Positions 1 to 9,311 are shown, counted from the stretch's first letter. The stretch is DNA of 44,004 nucleotides from Neobacillus mesonae (GCF_023715155.1 NZ_JAMBNQ010000040.1:1-44004), one strand, 5' to 3'. Notes: generated by a model from the sequence alone, not told the origin. A program made the numbers and translations.

Positions 1-13
1 TCCAAAAATGGCA

Positions 14-37
14 TAAAAATTGACCCCTGAGGGGTCT
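14..37 (-). terminator. terminator-like hairpin downstream of ftsH
   Basis: A perfect 6-bp stem (GACCCC / GGGGTC, loop TGA) at 22-36 is followed on the minus strand by ATTTTT. It lies about 120 bases past the ftsH stop and probably ends the ftsH transcript before the next gene, which lies outside the window (coaX in B. subtilis). Confidence 0.6.
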
Positions 38-126
38 GATTGAGGATAAAACAAGCAAGAAAATGCTTAAAAATGGAAAACGGCACCCGAATGGGGATAT
101 TCGGAATGCCTTTTGTCTACAATCTG

Positions 127-154
127 AGAGTGCTTCATAATGAAGCACTCTTTT
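127..154. terminator. palindromic hairpin just after ftsH
   Basis: AGAGTGCTTCAT at 127-138 is matched by its exact reverse complement at 140-151. The T-run (CTCTTTTAGG) is on the plus-strand side, so as an intrinsic terminator it works better for plus-strand transcription. On the minus strand it may act as a 3' end or RNA-stability hairpin for ftsH, whose stop codon is only a few bases away. Confidence 0.5.
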
Positions 155-158
155 AGGC

Positions 159-2117
159 TTATTTATAATCAATCTCATCAGGAGGAGTGTCCAAAAATGA
201 TTTTTCCTCTTTGGGTTCTTCTTCCTTCTTCTTGTTGATGTTTACTTTCACATCATCTAATTTCTTTGGCTCGATTCTAACTGTCTCCAGTTCATCAGGA
301 TTTTCCGGCAAATGGCCGTGGTCTACTAAATACCTAATTTGCTCGGCATTCAGTGTCTCTACCTCAAGAAGTGTTTTAGCAATTATATCAAGCTTATCAC
401 GGTTTTCGGTAAGAATCTTTTTACATCTTTCATAAGATTCTTTAATAATCCGTTGAATTTCCAGATCAATTTCGTAGGCAATTGCATCAGAATAGTTCTG
501 TTCATTATGAAGGTCACGTCCCAAGAACACCTGACCGCCTGACTGCTGGCCAAATTGTAATGGGCCAAGTTTGTCACTCATACCATATTCAGTCACCATT
601 TTCCGGGCAATTCCTGTTGCGCGCTGGAAGTCATTATGAGCACCGGTGCTTACCTCACCAAAAACAATTTCCTCCGCTACACGTCCGCCAAGAAGGCCGA
701 CAATTTTATCAAGCAGCTCTTTCCTTTGAAGGAAATAACGGTCTTCCCTTGGAAGCATGACGGCATAACCGCCAGCCTGCCCGCGTGGAACGATGGTTAC
801 CTTATGAACCATATCTGCCTCATCTAATATTAAGCCGATAACGGTATGACCGCCTTCATGGAAAGCAACAATTCTGCGTTCCTTCTCCGAAATAACCCGG
901 CTCTTTTTCGCAGGACCAGCTATTACCCGGTCAGTCGCTTCATCAATATCTACCATTTCGATTTTCTTTTTATTCTGCCGTGCTGCCACAAGTGCTGCCT
1001 CGTTTAAAAGGTTTTCCAAATCAGCACCTGAAAATCCTGGCGTACGCATCGCAATATTTTTTAAGTTCACAGCGTCATCTAACGGCTTATTGCGGGCATG
1101 TACTCGAAGTACTGCCTCACGGCCGTTAACATCCGGACGATCCACTGTAATTTGACGGTCAAAGCGTCCTGGACGAAGTAATGCAGGGTCCAGAATATCA
1201 GGGCGGTTTGTCGCTGCAATAATGATGATTCCTTCATTTGCACCGAATCCATCCATTTCAACCAGCAATTGGTTTAATGTCTGTTCACGCTCATCGTGGC
1301 CTCCGCCAAGACCGGCCCCCCGCTGACGTCCTACGGCGTCAATTTCATCAATAAAGATGATACATGGAGCATTTTTCTTTGCATTTTCAAATAAATCACG
1401 TACACGGGATGCACCGACCCCGACAAACATTTCTACGAAATCAGAACCGCTGATGGAGAAGAATGGTACGCCTGCTTCACCGGCAACTGCACGGGCAAGC
1501 AATGTTTTACCAGTTCCCGGAGGTCCTACAAGGAGTACACCCTTAGGGATGCGCGCACCAAGTTCAGAGAACTTCCTAGGGTCTTTTAAGAATTCAACTA
1601 CTTCGACTAGTTCTGCCTTTTCTTCATCTGCACCGGCAACATCTTTAAAACGCACCTTTTTCTTATCGTCGTTATAAAGCTTCGCCTTAGATTTACCGAA
1701 GTTCATAACACGGCTTCCGCCGCCTTGAGCCTGGTTTAATAAAAAGAAAAATAAAATAAAGATAATCACAAACGGAATAATTGAAGTAAAGAAGGTAACC
1801 CAGCCGCTGGTTTCTTTAGCCGGCATCACTTCTACCTTTGATCCCGCTTTGTCAATCCGGTCTAAGATTTTTTCACTGTTTGGAATATAGGTAATAAACT
1901 TCTTATTCCCGGCTTCAAGCTCGCCTCGAACCTCAAATACACCACGTTCAGGCTGCATTGAAAATGACTTTACATCACCTTTTTCTAACCGTTGTACAAA
2001 CGTATCATATGTCATATGATCGGTTGGCTCATTATTTCCGTTAAAGAAACTAACGACGCCAATAATAACTAAAAATATCAATAAATAAAAGATGGTATTA
2101 CGGAAAATCCGGTTCAT
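159..2117 (-). CDS. ftsH: ATP-dependent zinc metalloprotease FtsH
   Basis: Membrane-anchored AAA+ protease that degrades unassembled membrane proteins and short-lived regulators; in Bacillus it is needed for normal sporulation and stress survival. Visible features: N-terminal TM helix (about residues 7-25), extracytoplasmic loop, second TM helix (about 107-128), Walker A GPPGTGKT (198-205), Walker B IIFIDEID (253-260), the SRH segment RPGRFDR (about 315-321) and the zinc motif HEGGH (420-424). The C-terminus is acidic and Lys/Glu-rich. At 652 aa it is slightly longer than the B. subtilis protein. The ATG follows a strong GGAGGAGG ribosome binding site. It is the last gene of the tilS-hpt-ftsH group and has its own likely promoter. 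Confidence 0.98.
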   Translation of the reverse strand: MNRIFRNTIFYLLIFLVIIGVVSFFNGNNEPTDHMTYDTFVQRLEKGDVKSFSMQPERGVFEVRGELEAGNKKFITYIPNSEKILDRIDKAGSKVEVMPAKETSGWVTFFTSIIPFVIIFILFFFLLNQAQGGGSRVMNFGKSKAKLYNDDKKKVRFKDVAGADEEKAELVEVVEFLKDPRKFSELGARIPKGVLLVGPPGTGKTLLARAVAGEAGVPFFSISGSDFVEMFVGVGASRVRDLFENAKKNAPCIIFIDEIDAVGRQRGAGLGGGHDEREQTLNQLLVEMDGFGANEGIIIIAATNRPDILDPALLRPGRFDRQITVDRPDVNGREAVLRVHARNKPLDDAVNLKNIAMRTPGFSGADLENLLNEAALVAARQNKKKIEMVDIDEATDRVIAGPAKKSRVISEKERRIVAFHEGGHTVIGLILDEADMVHKVTIVPRGQAGGYAVMLPREDRYFLQRKELLDKIVGLLGGRVAEEIVFGEVSTGAHNDFQRATGIARKMVTEYGMSDKLGPLQFGQQSGGQVFLGRDLHNEQNYSDAIAYEIDLEIQRIIKESYERCKKILTENRDKLDIIAKTLLEVETLNAEQIRYLVDHGHLPENPDELETVRIEPKKLDDVKVNINKKKEEEPKEEKSFLDTPPDEIDYK

Positions 2118-2156
2118 CTCTTACCTCCTCCCGCGGTTAAACAAACTATATAAAAT

Positions 2157-2184
2157 AGTATCATAGAAAAACTTACAAATTCAA
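2157..2184 (-). promoter_or_regulatory. probable sigma-A promoter of ftsH
   Basis: On the minus strand TTGAAT (2179-2184) and GATACT (2157-2162) are separated by 16 bases in the hpt-ftsH gap, about 40 bases before the ftsH start. Each box has mismatches to consensus, so this is moderate evidence only. Confidence 0.45.
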
Positions 2185-2250
2185 GAAATTGCACTTGTAC
2201 AAACCGTTTTGAATTTGAATAATCCGGGTGCATCGTAAACTCATCATCAT

Positions 2251-2799
2251 TTAATCATTATTGCTATATACTTCGGGTTTTAAAACTCCAATATATGGGA
2301 GGTTCCGGTATTTCTCCGCATAATCAAGTCCATAACCCACAACAAACTCATCTGGCACATTAAAGCCAACATAATCAGCCTTTAAATCAGCTTTCCTTCC
2401 TGCAGGCTTATCAAGAAGTGTCACAATTTTAATCGATTTTGCCTTTCTATACTTGAATAAATCAACTAAATAGCTTAAGGTAAGACCGCTGTCAATAATA
2501 TCCTCGATAATGAGAATATTTCTTCCCTCTACAGATGTGTTCAGATCTTTAATAATTTTTACCTCTCCAGAAGAGACCGTCGAATTGCCGTAACTCGAAA
2601 CATCCATAAAGTCCATTTCAAGATAGCAATCCATGCGTTTTAATAAATCAGCCATAAACGGCATAGCGCCTTTTAAAACCCCGATGGCAAGCGGGAAACG
2701 GTCATGATATTCCTCTGTTAATTGAGCAGCTAACTCCCTTATCTTTACTTGAATTTCTTCCTCTGTTACTAATACTTTTTCAATATCCTGTTTCATCAT
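2251..2799 (-). CDS. hpt: hypoxanthine(-guanine) phosphoribosyltransferase
   Basis: Purine salvage enzyme joining hypoxanthine or guanine to PRPP to give IMP or GMP. The PRPP-binding signature IIEDIIDSG lies at about residues 97-105 and the VLKGAMPF loop at 41-48; 182 aa is the usual length. Two adjacent ATG codons are available, and GGGGGCAC upstream places the start at the first. It follows tilS by 17 bases and precedes ftsH, the conserved Bacillus order. In B. subtilis HprT has also been linked to ftsH transcription together with TilS; that is family knowledge, not visible here. Confidence 0.97.
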   Translation of the reverse strand: MMKQDIEKVLVTEEEIQVKIRELAAQLTEEYHDRFPLAIGVLKGAMPFMADLLKRMDCYLEMDFMDVSSYGNSTVSSGEVKIIKDLNTSVEGRNILIIEDIIDSGLTLSYLVDLFKYRKAKSIKIVTLLDKPAGRKADLKADYVGFNVPDEFVVGYGLDYAEKYRNLPYIGVLKPEVYSNND

Positions 2800-2816
2800 G
2801 TGCCCCCTAGAAGATG

Positions 2817-4208
2817 TTACGTAGTATAAGTGAGTTGTATATATTGTTTTGTTGTTCGCTGAGTTCCTTCAAATGAAGACTTTTTTAAACCTGGAAGCCA
2901 AATAATACAATCCTCTCCATCTGTCACAATAGGCCATGTATTTCGTTTTTGAAGCGGGATTTTTTGATCAATAAAAATATCCTTTAATTTTTTTGAACCC
3001 TTCATCCCTTTTATTGTCATTCGGTCGCCTGTTTTTCTGGTCCGAATAATAATTGGCCATTTCATCCTGTCCGCTGCAAATAGAGCTGTGTTTGGACCAT
3101 AATCGCCCGGCCCTTCCTCAGTATACTGAAGTTCGACACGGGTGCCGTTTGGCAAATCCACTTTACCCGGTTCATTTAATACGAATAAATAAGGTGCTGA
3201 ATTAGTTTCCAGTTTGTCAAATGTAAAAGTTACATCACCATATAATCTTTGTACCCTTAACTCATCAGGAAAGTCTAATCTGCCCGAAGGCTTGCCATGC
3301 TTGATTAAGTTTAACACCTGATCAATATGTACTGCGGAAAGTGCAGATGGCTTTACTTTGTAAAGATAGTTTAATATTAGTTGAATCCCTCTCCTTTGTA
3401 AAGGTAAAGGCATTCTTAAAAACGGTTCAATTTCAACGGTTATTTCACACTCTTTTCTTTTTTTCATAACTTTATTCAATTCTTGGACAGTTAATTCCTG
3501 CAGAAACTGCTCATCCTCTTGTAAATCTTCACTAAACCGTTGAAATTGCTCGTGAACTTGAGGATTTTCCGTTTTTAAAAAAGGCAGAAGCTGCAGCCGA
3601 AATCTATTTCTGCTATATATACTTTCTTTATTGCTTGGATCTATTCTTGGAATCAGATGATATCTTTCACAATAATCTTCAATTTCCGCTTTTGTCACAC
3701 ATAAAAACGGCCGGACTATTGCACCGGTGTGAAACGGGCGGGTAAATGGAATTCCAGCTCTGGCTTTCCCTGTACTTCCTCTTGTCAGCCGCATCAGAAT
3801 GGTCTCAATTTGGTCATCTCCATGATGGGCCAATGCCAGGCAGCTGCATTGGTATTTATCCATAACATTTGAATAAAATTCATAGCGGGCATCACGCCCA
3901 GCCGCTTCTGCACTCTTCCCTGTCACTTTCATAAGTTCAGGGACATTCACTCTTACCATTTCAAACGGGACGCTGTTTTGTTCACAAAAGCTTTTCACAA
4001 ACATGGCATCATCATATGATTCCTGTCCTCTAAACATATGATCGATATGGGCCGTAACAATAAACAGGTTTCTTTCTTTTTCTTCACGAAGCAAGTAGTG
4101 AAGAAGTGCCAATGAATCCGGTCCGCCAGACACGCCGACGACTATTCTTTTATGTTCAAGCTTGAATGAGTGATCCTGAAGAAAGGCCTCAACCTTTGTT
4201 TCTAACAT
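2817..4208 (-). CDS. tilS: tRNA(Ile)-lysidine synthetase TilS
   Basis: Converts the wobble cytidine of tRNA-Ile(CAU) to lysidine, so that AUA is read as isoleucine; essential in bacteria. The PP-loop ATPase motif VSGGPDS is at residues 26-32. AHIDHMFRG and LALAHHGDDQIET are the conserved N-type ATPase segments. The C-terminal substrate-binding domain (about 380-455) contains RTRKTGDRM and KKLKDIF. Length 463 aa is normal. The ATG has AAGGAAGAG upstream. It lies 17 bases before hpt, so the two are probably cotranscribed. Confidence 0.96.
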   Translation of the reverse strand: MLETKVEAFLQDHSFKLEHKRIVVGVSGGPDSLALLHYLLREEKERNLFIVTAHIDHMFRGQESYDDAMFVKSFCEQNSVPFEMVRVNVPELMKVTGKSAEAAGRDARYEFYSNVMDKYQCSCLALAHHGDDQIETILMRLTRGSTGKARAGIPFTRPFHTGAIVRPFLCVTKAEIEDYCERYHLIPRIDPSNKESIYSRNRFRLQLLPFLKTENPQVHEQFQRFSEDLQEDEQFLQELTVQELNKVMKKRKECEITVEIEPFLRMPLPLQRRGIQLILNYLYKVKPSALSAVHIDQVLNLIKHGKPSGRLDFPDELRVQRLYGDVTFTFDKLETNSAPYLFVLNEPGKVDLPNGTRVELQYTEEGPGDYGPNTALFAADRMKWPIIIRTRKTGDRMTIKGMKGSKKLKDIFIDQKIPLQKRNTWPIVTDGEDCIIWLPGLKKSSFEGTQRTTKQYIQLTYTT

Positions 4209-4363
4209 AGAAATTGCACTCTTCCTTAATATAAGATACCTTCTAGTTTACTACTCTTCTTCACTCTGTTTCAAAATATAGGGTTCCCAGAGAAAAGGAA
4301 TTTCCTCCTTTAAATTGTATGGTCTTTTATACGATTATCTTTAAAAGAAGTTTCACAATTTGA

Positions 4364-5362
4364 TTAAAGTTTTAAAAAAATATATAAGGAATATAAAACA
4401 GCAGCAACCATTGCTATCGTAAAAAATTCCATCCAGCCTCGTTTTTTCTTGCTTTTGCGGTAATGTCTTCTTGTCATAGGATGGGGATTTTTCTGCCCCT
4501 GTGCCGTTTTTTGAGTTTTAAACGTGTTTGCATTTATCCGTGATTTACCTGGATGGTCGCTCAGGCAATTTAATAATTCAGCCCTCATTTGATTTGCACT
4601 CGTATAGTGTCCTTGAAGTGCTTTTACGATTACGGCTTCATATGGCCTAAGCTCCGGCCTTTCCCGTATGGCTCCCCGCAGCTGGGTAATACCTCCGGTT
4701 GTTTTATTGAATCTTTTTGGATAGGCTGAATTAATCATGATCATCGCGACAGCGAATAAATCATAGGAGGATTCTGCCCTTCTGGAACCAAGGCCCCAAT
4801 AGCCGCGGTCATAAAACTCTGTGAACTCTTTAATAGCTCTGCCTTGCATTGTCGTACCACCCACATCAATGCACCTTATCTTAGGAGGAGGCCCCCCCAC
4901 AATTAAATTTTCAGGCTTTAAATCACCAAATACCCAGCCATTATTATGGAGTTTGTCTAAATCATTTAGCAGCTGGAGAAACAACACCGGCATCCATGCC
5001 TGCCCTTTTTGCTGTAAAAAAGAAAGAAGATCGGGCCCCTGAATATATTCCATCACATAAAAAGAAATAAGTCCCCTGCTCGTCTGCCAGTCATCTACAT
5101 CAAGCAAAGAAGGTCCAAGGGATGCGGACCCCTGGACCTTTGCAAAGGATTTTAACACATTTACCTCAGAGGTGATGGACAGGCCATTGTCACTCATTTT
5201 TAACGCTGCAAATGACTCATTATGCTTAGCAAGGTAAACCACCCCATTGGCTCCAAATCCGAGCTCTTTAACAATCGTATACTTTTGTGTATGCCATTTC
5301 CCTGTAATGACAGTACCGGGAATCACCTTATACTGACTCTTCAAAGTATGATTCATCATCAT
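4364..5362 (-). CDS. yabT: serine/threonine protein kinase YabT
   Basis: Membrane-tethered Hanks-type kinase; in B. subtilis YabT is a sporulation kinase activated by DNA binding that phosphorylates RecA. Visible: glycine-rich loop GFGANG (35-40), ATP lysine in AALK (55), catalytic loop GDLKPEN (146-152, with FGD in place of HRD), DVGG in the DFG position (166-169), a basic segment RRHYRKSKKKRG and one C-terminal TM helix (about 312-330). There are no PASTA repeats. Three ATG codons are in tandem; AAGGAG 11 bases upstream favours the first. The start overlaps the yabS end by 35 bases, so translation is probably coupled. Confidence 0.93.
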   Translation of the reverse strand: MMMNHTLKSQYKVIPGTVITGKWHTQKYTIVKELGFGANGVVYLAKHNESFAALKMSDNGLSITSEVNVLKSFAKVQGSASLGPSLLDVDDWQTSRGLISFYVMEYIQGPDLLSFLQQKGQAWMPVLFLQLLNDLDKLHNNGWVFGDLKPENLIVGGPPPKIRCIDVGGTTMQGRAIKEFTEFYDRGYWGLGSRRAESSYDLFAVAMIMINSAYPKRFNKTTGGITQLRGAIRERPELRPYEAVIVKALQGHYTSANQMRAELLNCLSDHPGKSRINANTFKTQKTAQGQKNPHPMTRRHYRKSKKKRGWMEFFTIAMVAAVLYSLYIFLKL

Positions 5363-6065
5363 CTGAAAGCAGACTCCTTAATGAACGTTTTTGATCAAAT
5401 GAGGACAGGGCTGCCTTTAACGCAGGTCCCGTTGGAGTGATACCCCCGGTTGAAAGCTGGGAAAAGATGCTTGTCAAACTTTGAAGCTTTGGTGTCCAAT
5501 CCAGCAATTTTTCGACATTATTCTTTTTCCCGGGAAATACAAAAACAGAAAAATGGTTATTTCCTGTTCTAGCTGTAAGGCTTAAAGAAAGGTCTAATAG
5601 CGCCTCTTTAACGGTTTCAAGCTTATGCTTCATGCTCGCACTTGTATCGACAAGAATCAACACTTCTAAATCGACAGTTTCCCCTAATTCATCAACAACC
5701 TCCATGACCTCGCCGCGCTTTTCCGGCGGAAGGTCTTCCATGGTCTGCGAGCGTCCCAAAATTTGCTGAAGTTCACGGTTGACAACCCCTTGAATCGTTT
5801 GGTTCATCGCTTTCCTTGTTACCATCTGCACTGTTTGTGAAAGCTGCTTTGCATACACAATTTGACTGACCCCGCCTCCTGACAGGGCAATCCCTTCAAT
5901 TTCAGTCATTCCTTTTTCATCAATCACATCATGTTCCATTACTCCAATTACATTCACCGTAATTCCTTGTTCCTTGGCAAGTGCAGCTATGGCAATTGGG
6001 TCTTCTCCCTGATTTGAACAGCCATCGGTTATCAATAAAATCTGACGGATTTTACCTGTATACAT
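5328..6065 (-). CDS. yabS: von Willebrand factor A domain protein YabS
   Basis: Cytoplasmic VWA-type protein of unknown detailed role, always next to yabT in Bacillus and sporulation-associated. The N-terminal half contains ILLITDGCSNQGED, and a later MIDAS-like VDTSASM (about 139-145) should bind a divalent metal. The reading frame opens at 6083, but GGAGGGAG at 6072-6079 is correctly spaced only for the ATG at 6063-6065. The resulting MYTGKIRQ start resembles the B. subtilis protein, giving 245 aa. It overlaps yabT by 35 bases. The gap upstream to spoIIE is filled with repeats. Confidence 0.9.
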   Translation of the reverse strand: MYTGKIRQILLITDGCSNQGEDPIAIAALAKEQGITVNVIGVMEHDVIDEKGMTEIEGIALSGGGVSQIVYAKQLSQTVQMVTRKAMNQTIQGVVNRELQQILGRSQTMEDLPPEKRGEVMEVVDELGETVDLEVLILVDTSASMKHKLETVKEALLDLSLSLTARTGNNHFSVFVFPGKKNNVEKLLDWTPKLQSLTSIFSQLSTGGITPTGPALKAALSSFDQKRSLRSLLSDDDESYFEESV

Positions 6066-6131
6066 AAACGGCTCCCTCCACATAATATATTGTTAACCAT
6101 TTTCGACCAGACAGAAGAATAATATACATAT

Positions 6132-6283
6132 AGAAAAGCGGAAAGCACCCGTATAGCGGATGACAGGATCGGAGGTGCTCCGGATGAGATAAAGGAAACA
6201 TGGAAAGCGCAAGCGTTCGCTGTTACCGTATCGTAAGACGGAGCGTCCCAATACATGAACCGCTGGGCGCTGAAGCTGAACCG
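6132..6283 (+). repeat. AGAAAAGCG dispersed repeat, copy A
   Basis: Begins AGAAAAGCGGAAAGCACC and ends GGGCGCTGAAGCTGAAC. Its middle carries GAGATAAAGGAAACA, also present in the copy inside the rRNA spacer (43750-43899, opposite strand). It has high GC compared with its flanks, many internal inverted repeats and no credible ORF. It occupies the spoIIE-yabS gap. Assigned by comparison of copies within this window. Confidence 0.75.
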
Positions 6284-6348
6284 TCATTAAATTTGGCTCT
6301 TTTCTAAAAGATTGTTGCTTTTTGCTCCCTTTTTAAGATTCGTTCAAA

Positions 6349-6593
6349 AAATAGGGGTAGAGATTCCCCTTATTTAGAAAATTGGATGTTAATTAGCTGA
6401 AATAGACGGAGGAATTTCCCTTATTTGATTTTAAACTGCTAAAATCGGGTGCTTTTCATTGAATAACGGAAAAAACTCCGCTTATTTTTTACTATTTAAG
6501 CTTAATTTAGCAAATAACGGAAAAAACTCCGCTTATTTTATACTTCCAAGGGGGCTATCCTGTAATCCAGCTTTTTCGCAGAGTCCGCTTATT
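6349..6593 (+). repeat. array of short palindromic units, about 51-bp period
   Basis: Four clear units of about 27 bases begin at 6349, 6400, 6461 and 6512, and a degenerate fifth half-unit lies near 6584-6593. Each unit is an inverted repeat of the type AATAACGGA...TCCGCTTATT. Units 3 and 4 are identical over 27 bases; units 1 and 2 keep the palindrome with changed stem bases (AATAGGGG / CCCCTTATT). The rest of this 600-base gap (6066-6666) holds copy A and AT-rich sequence. The hairpins lie just after the spoIIE stop and could help end its transcript. Confidence 0.75.
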
Positions 6594-6666
6594 CCTAAAT
6601 TGAATAAACCACCGCTTTTCTTGGCATAACAACATAGTTTACGAAAACAGCCTTAAATTTTAAGAG

Positions 6667-9141
6667 TTAGGCATTCCTTTTTAATTTATGCACTGGAATG
6701 GATGCCCATTTTGGCGTATTATGTTTAATTTTTGCTACCGCTACGGTCATATCATCATCAATCATATCTGACCTCGAGCGAATCACTTCCTCTAAAATTA
6801 AGTCTGCTACTTCCTGCGGGTCATCTGTCTCTAATTCAAGAAGCTTCCGTTTCATCCATAAATCATAATTTTCCACATGTTTGGGTCCTTCAAATACCCC
6901 ATCACTCATCATTACCAGCAAATCACCTGCTTTTAATTGTTCACTTACAACGTCAACTTCAAATTCCTGAAGGATTCCCATAGGCAGGTTGCTGGCCTGA
7001 ATTTTAATTATTTTATTTCCCCGTTTAATAAAGCTTGGAGTTGATCCAATCTTCAAGAATCTTGTTGATGCATTTTTCAAATCAATCATCGCCAAATCCA
7101 AAGTGGAGAATATTTCATCAGTTGTTCTTAAGGAAAGAATAGAATTAACAGACTTGATGGCTACCTTCTCTTCAATTCCGGATTGAAGGATTTTTTGCAG
7201 AAGCATAAGTGTTTCCTTGCTTTCATAATGGGCCCGCTCGCCATTCCCCATGCCGTCACTGATGGCCAATGCGATCTTGCCGAGGCCCAGCTCAATGGTT
7301 GAATAACTATCGCCTGAAATCAACCCCCCATCCTTGGCCGCATGAGCGAAACCTGTTTCAACGGTAAACGCCTTCGAAGACCTAAAGGTAGTATGGCAAA
7401 AACCGCCTGAGCCGCTGGCACATTCCTCATGTTTTACGACAATGGTTTCGCCAAGTATATCTGTCAGCATCGGGGCAATTAGCTTTTCACATTCTCCATG
7501 CCCATTGCAGAATGGCATGGCCATTTCAATATCAATATTTCCTGGTTCAAGACTATAGATTTCAACCTGTTCAATATGAATTCCGAACCCCTGAATGGCC
7601 TCCATAATCTGCTCTTCCTGCTTATAATAATTTTCCCGTTCACGCTGAATCTCCTTTGCAAAGTTATCCATTACCTCGGAAACTCCCAATAATTGATCTG
7701 CCACCAGTTTTCGGCTTTCCTGCACCTTTTTCTTAAGCTTTTGGCTGGCTTGGAAAAACGTAAGCTCCTGCCCGATGGTTTCGTAAACCTTTTTTGGACG
7801 TGAACAAACCTTCTCCCAATCTCGTGAAACTCTAATGGAAATATTTCCATCATTTTGGTCCATTTGATGAATAACTTCTTCCATTGCAGCATAGGTTGTA
7901 TCAAAGTTCTTTACCCAGCACTGTTCCTTTTTAAAGCAATTTTGGCATGACTTAGCGGTTACATTGCTCATGAAATAGTCTAGTTCCCGTTCACTTTCAG
8001 CTTCAGGGGAAATATGGTCCATTTGCGAAAAACTTTTAGACAATGCATCAAAGACACTGGAGAATTGTGAAACCCGCTGTGCGGTTACATCCCGCATCTT
8101 TCGCATATATTTCTGCTGTTCCGCAGTATATTCCGGCGTACCTGGAATATATTTTGCTAATCTTGAGGTTAATCCTTGAGGGGTTAATAGAAATAAAACA
8201 ATCGCCGCACCGGTTTCCATAAGCATTAACTTTAATGAACCGCCGCCTTCCCCGTACATTCCAATTAACAAAGTAGCAATGATTAATCCCAAAGAAACGC
8301 CTATTTTCTTTCCTTCCTTTAACAGACCGCCTAAAACACCTGAAAAAGCTAATAAACTCATATGATAGAAGCTGGAAATACTGGCAAGCGTAAAAATTAA
8401 TCCGGTCACAACTCCAACCGTTGAACCCACCGTGGCACCCGCTATGAAAGCAAACACCATTACTAAGTATCGAGCCATAATATGTTCAATTGACATGTCA
8501 TAAAGCTTCCACCCAATCGTTCCAGTCATGATCGAGGCAAGCATAATAATTAAGCAGACAATCTCTTCCGTCTTTAATAATTGTCTCCTTTTATATACGG
8601 TTAACAATGGTATGCTTTGCAAAAAGATAAGGGTTAAAATAAACGCCAGACAGGCTTGAATACTAACCATCATGCCATCATATATCGTCAGTTGGCTCGA
8701 TAAAATGAAGGATTCAGCTAATTTCCCAACCCCTAATATAATGGCAACATAAAAAGGCAGCGCCTTCGTTTCGTCCTTCAGCCACTTTTGGCTGATTCGG
8801 TACACAATTAAAAAGAAAAAGGCAATCGCAAAGTTAAAAGCAGCATTTGTCAATGAAAGGGTCGCTGCTCCCGCAATTAGTCCAACGAGGGCAAGCGGTG
8901 CCCGGTCCTTTTTAATTAAGTAAACAGATGCAAAAAAAGGCAGACTAAATGGGGTCAGTTTTGCTAAAATAAGTGCACGGCCCAGCAAAAATCCGACAAC
9001 TAACAAAAGAAAGCCCTTTCTGATGAAAAAGGATTCTAGCATTGATTGAACTTTCTTGCTTACATTTTGAAAATCCAACTTTGATGGACGAAGGTTTACT
9101 TCACCGACTGGTTCTACTATTCCTCGTTCTACCTTTTCCAT
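6667..9141 (-). CDS. spoIIE: stage II sporulation protein E (SpoIIE), PP2C-type phosphatase
   Basis: Membrane-bound serine phosphatase that dephosphorylates SpoIIAA-P to release sigma-F in the forespore; it also binds FtsZ at the polar septum. The N-terminal third (about 40-330) has around ten hydrophobic helices, a central cytoplasmic region follows, and the C-terminal PP2C domain (about 590-800) contains the metal-site motifs ISGDSYS, AISDGMGNGERA and MMSDGVFEG and a late DDDMTV. Length 824 aa matches the family. The ATG follows GGGGAGTGG. It is preceded by an atypical Spo0A-type promoter and followed by the palindrome array, so it is likely monocistronic. Confidence 0.97.
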   Translation of the reverse strand: MEKVERGIVEPVGEVNLRPSKLDFQNVSKKVQSMLESFFIRKGFLLLVVGFLLGRALILAKLTPFSLPFFASVYLIKKDRAPLALVGLIAGAATLSLTNAAFNFAIAFFFLIVYRISQKWLKDETKALPFYVAIILGVGKLAESFILSSQLTIYDGMMVSIQACLAFILTLIFLQSIPLLTVYKRRQLLKTEEIVCLIIMLASIMTGTIGWKLYDMSIEHIMARYLVMVFAFIAGATVGSTVGVVTGLIFTLASISSFYHMSLLAFSGVLGGLLKEGKKIGVSLGLIIATLLIGMYGEGGGSLKLMLMETGAAIVLFLLTPQGLTSRLAKYIPGTPEYTAEQQKYMRKMRDVTAQRVSQFSSVFDALSKSFSQMDHISPEAESERELDYFMSNVTAKSCQNCFKKEQCWVKNFDTTYAAMEEVIHQMDQNDGNISIRVSRDWEKVCSRPKKVYETIGQELTFFQASQKLKKKVQESRKLVADQLLGVSEVMDNFAKEIQRERENYYKQEEQIMEAIQGFGIHIEQVEIYSLEPGNIDIEMAMPFCNGHGECEKLIAPMLTDILGETIVVKHEECASGSGGFCHTTFRSSKAFTVETGFAHAAKDGGLISGDSYSTIELGLGKIALAISDGMGNGERAHYESKETLMLLQKILQSGIEEKVAIKSVNSILSLRTTDEIFSTLDLAMIDLKNASTRFLKIGSTPSFIKRGNKIIKIQASNLPMGILQEFEVDVVSEQLKAGDLLVMMSDGVFEGPKHVENYDLWMKRKLLELETDDPQEVADLILEEVIRSRSDMIDDDMTVAVAKIKHNTPKWASIPVHKLKRNA

Positions 9142-9175
9142 GTAACCACTCCCCTGCTATTTGCTGTTGCCCTCT

Positions 9176-9240
9176 ATTATAAATTTGCTAGATTCAAAAG
9201 TTTGTCAAATTAGTGAATAGAATTCCATAATTCGTTCGAC
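9176..9240 (-). promoter_or_regulatory. spoIIE promoter with 21-bp spacer and Spo0A boxes
   Basis: On the minus strand a consensus TTGACA (9203-9208) and a consensus TATAAT (9176-9181) are separated by 21 bases, too long for ordinary sigma-A promoters but the known spacing of Spo0A-activated spoIIE. A perfect 0A box TTTGTCAAA lies on the plus strand at 9201-9209, overlapping the -35 element. A partial box (AGTCGAA) lies just upstream, near 9235-9241. Confidence 0.85.
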
Positions 9241-9311
9241 TGTTTCTACTATATTCATTCAAATAACACGGTTTAATCCCGAATAGATGTCGTTATTTCC
9301 AATATCGAGGT

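Noticed and set aside
1357..1677. 106-aa plus-strand ORF inside ftsH
   Set aside because: Antisense shadow of the conserved FtsH ATPase domain.
6032..6287. Two minus-strand ORFs (64-74 aa) upstream of yabS
   Set aside because: They lie in the GC-rich repeat copy A, have no binding site or protein-family features, and repeat sequences often stay open by chance.
6349..6593. CRISPR array
   Set aside because: The repeats are palindromes with a 24-34 base gap, diverge from unit to unit, number only four to five and have no cas genes nearby.
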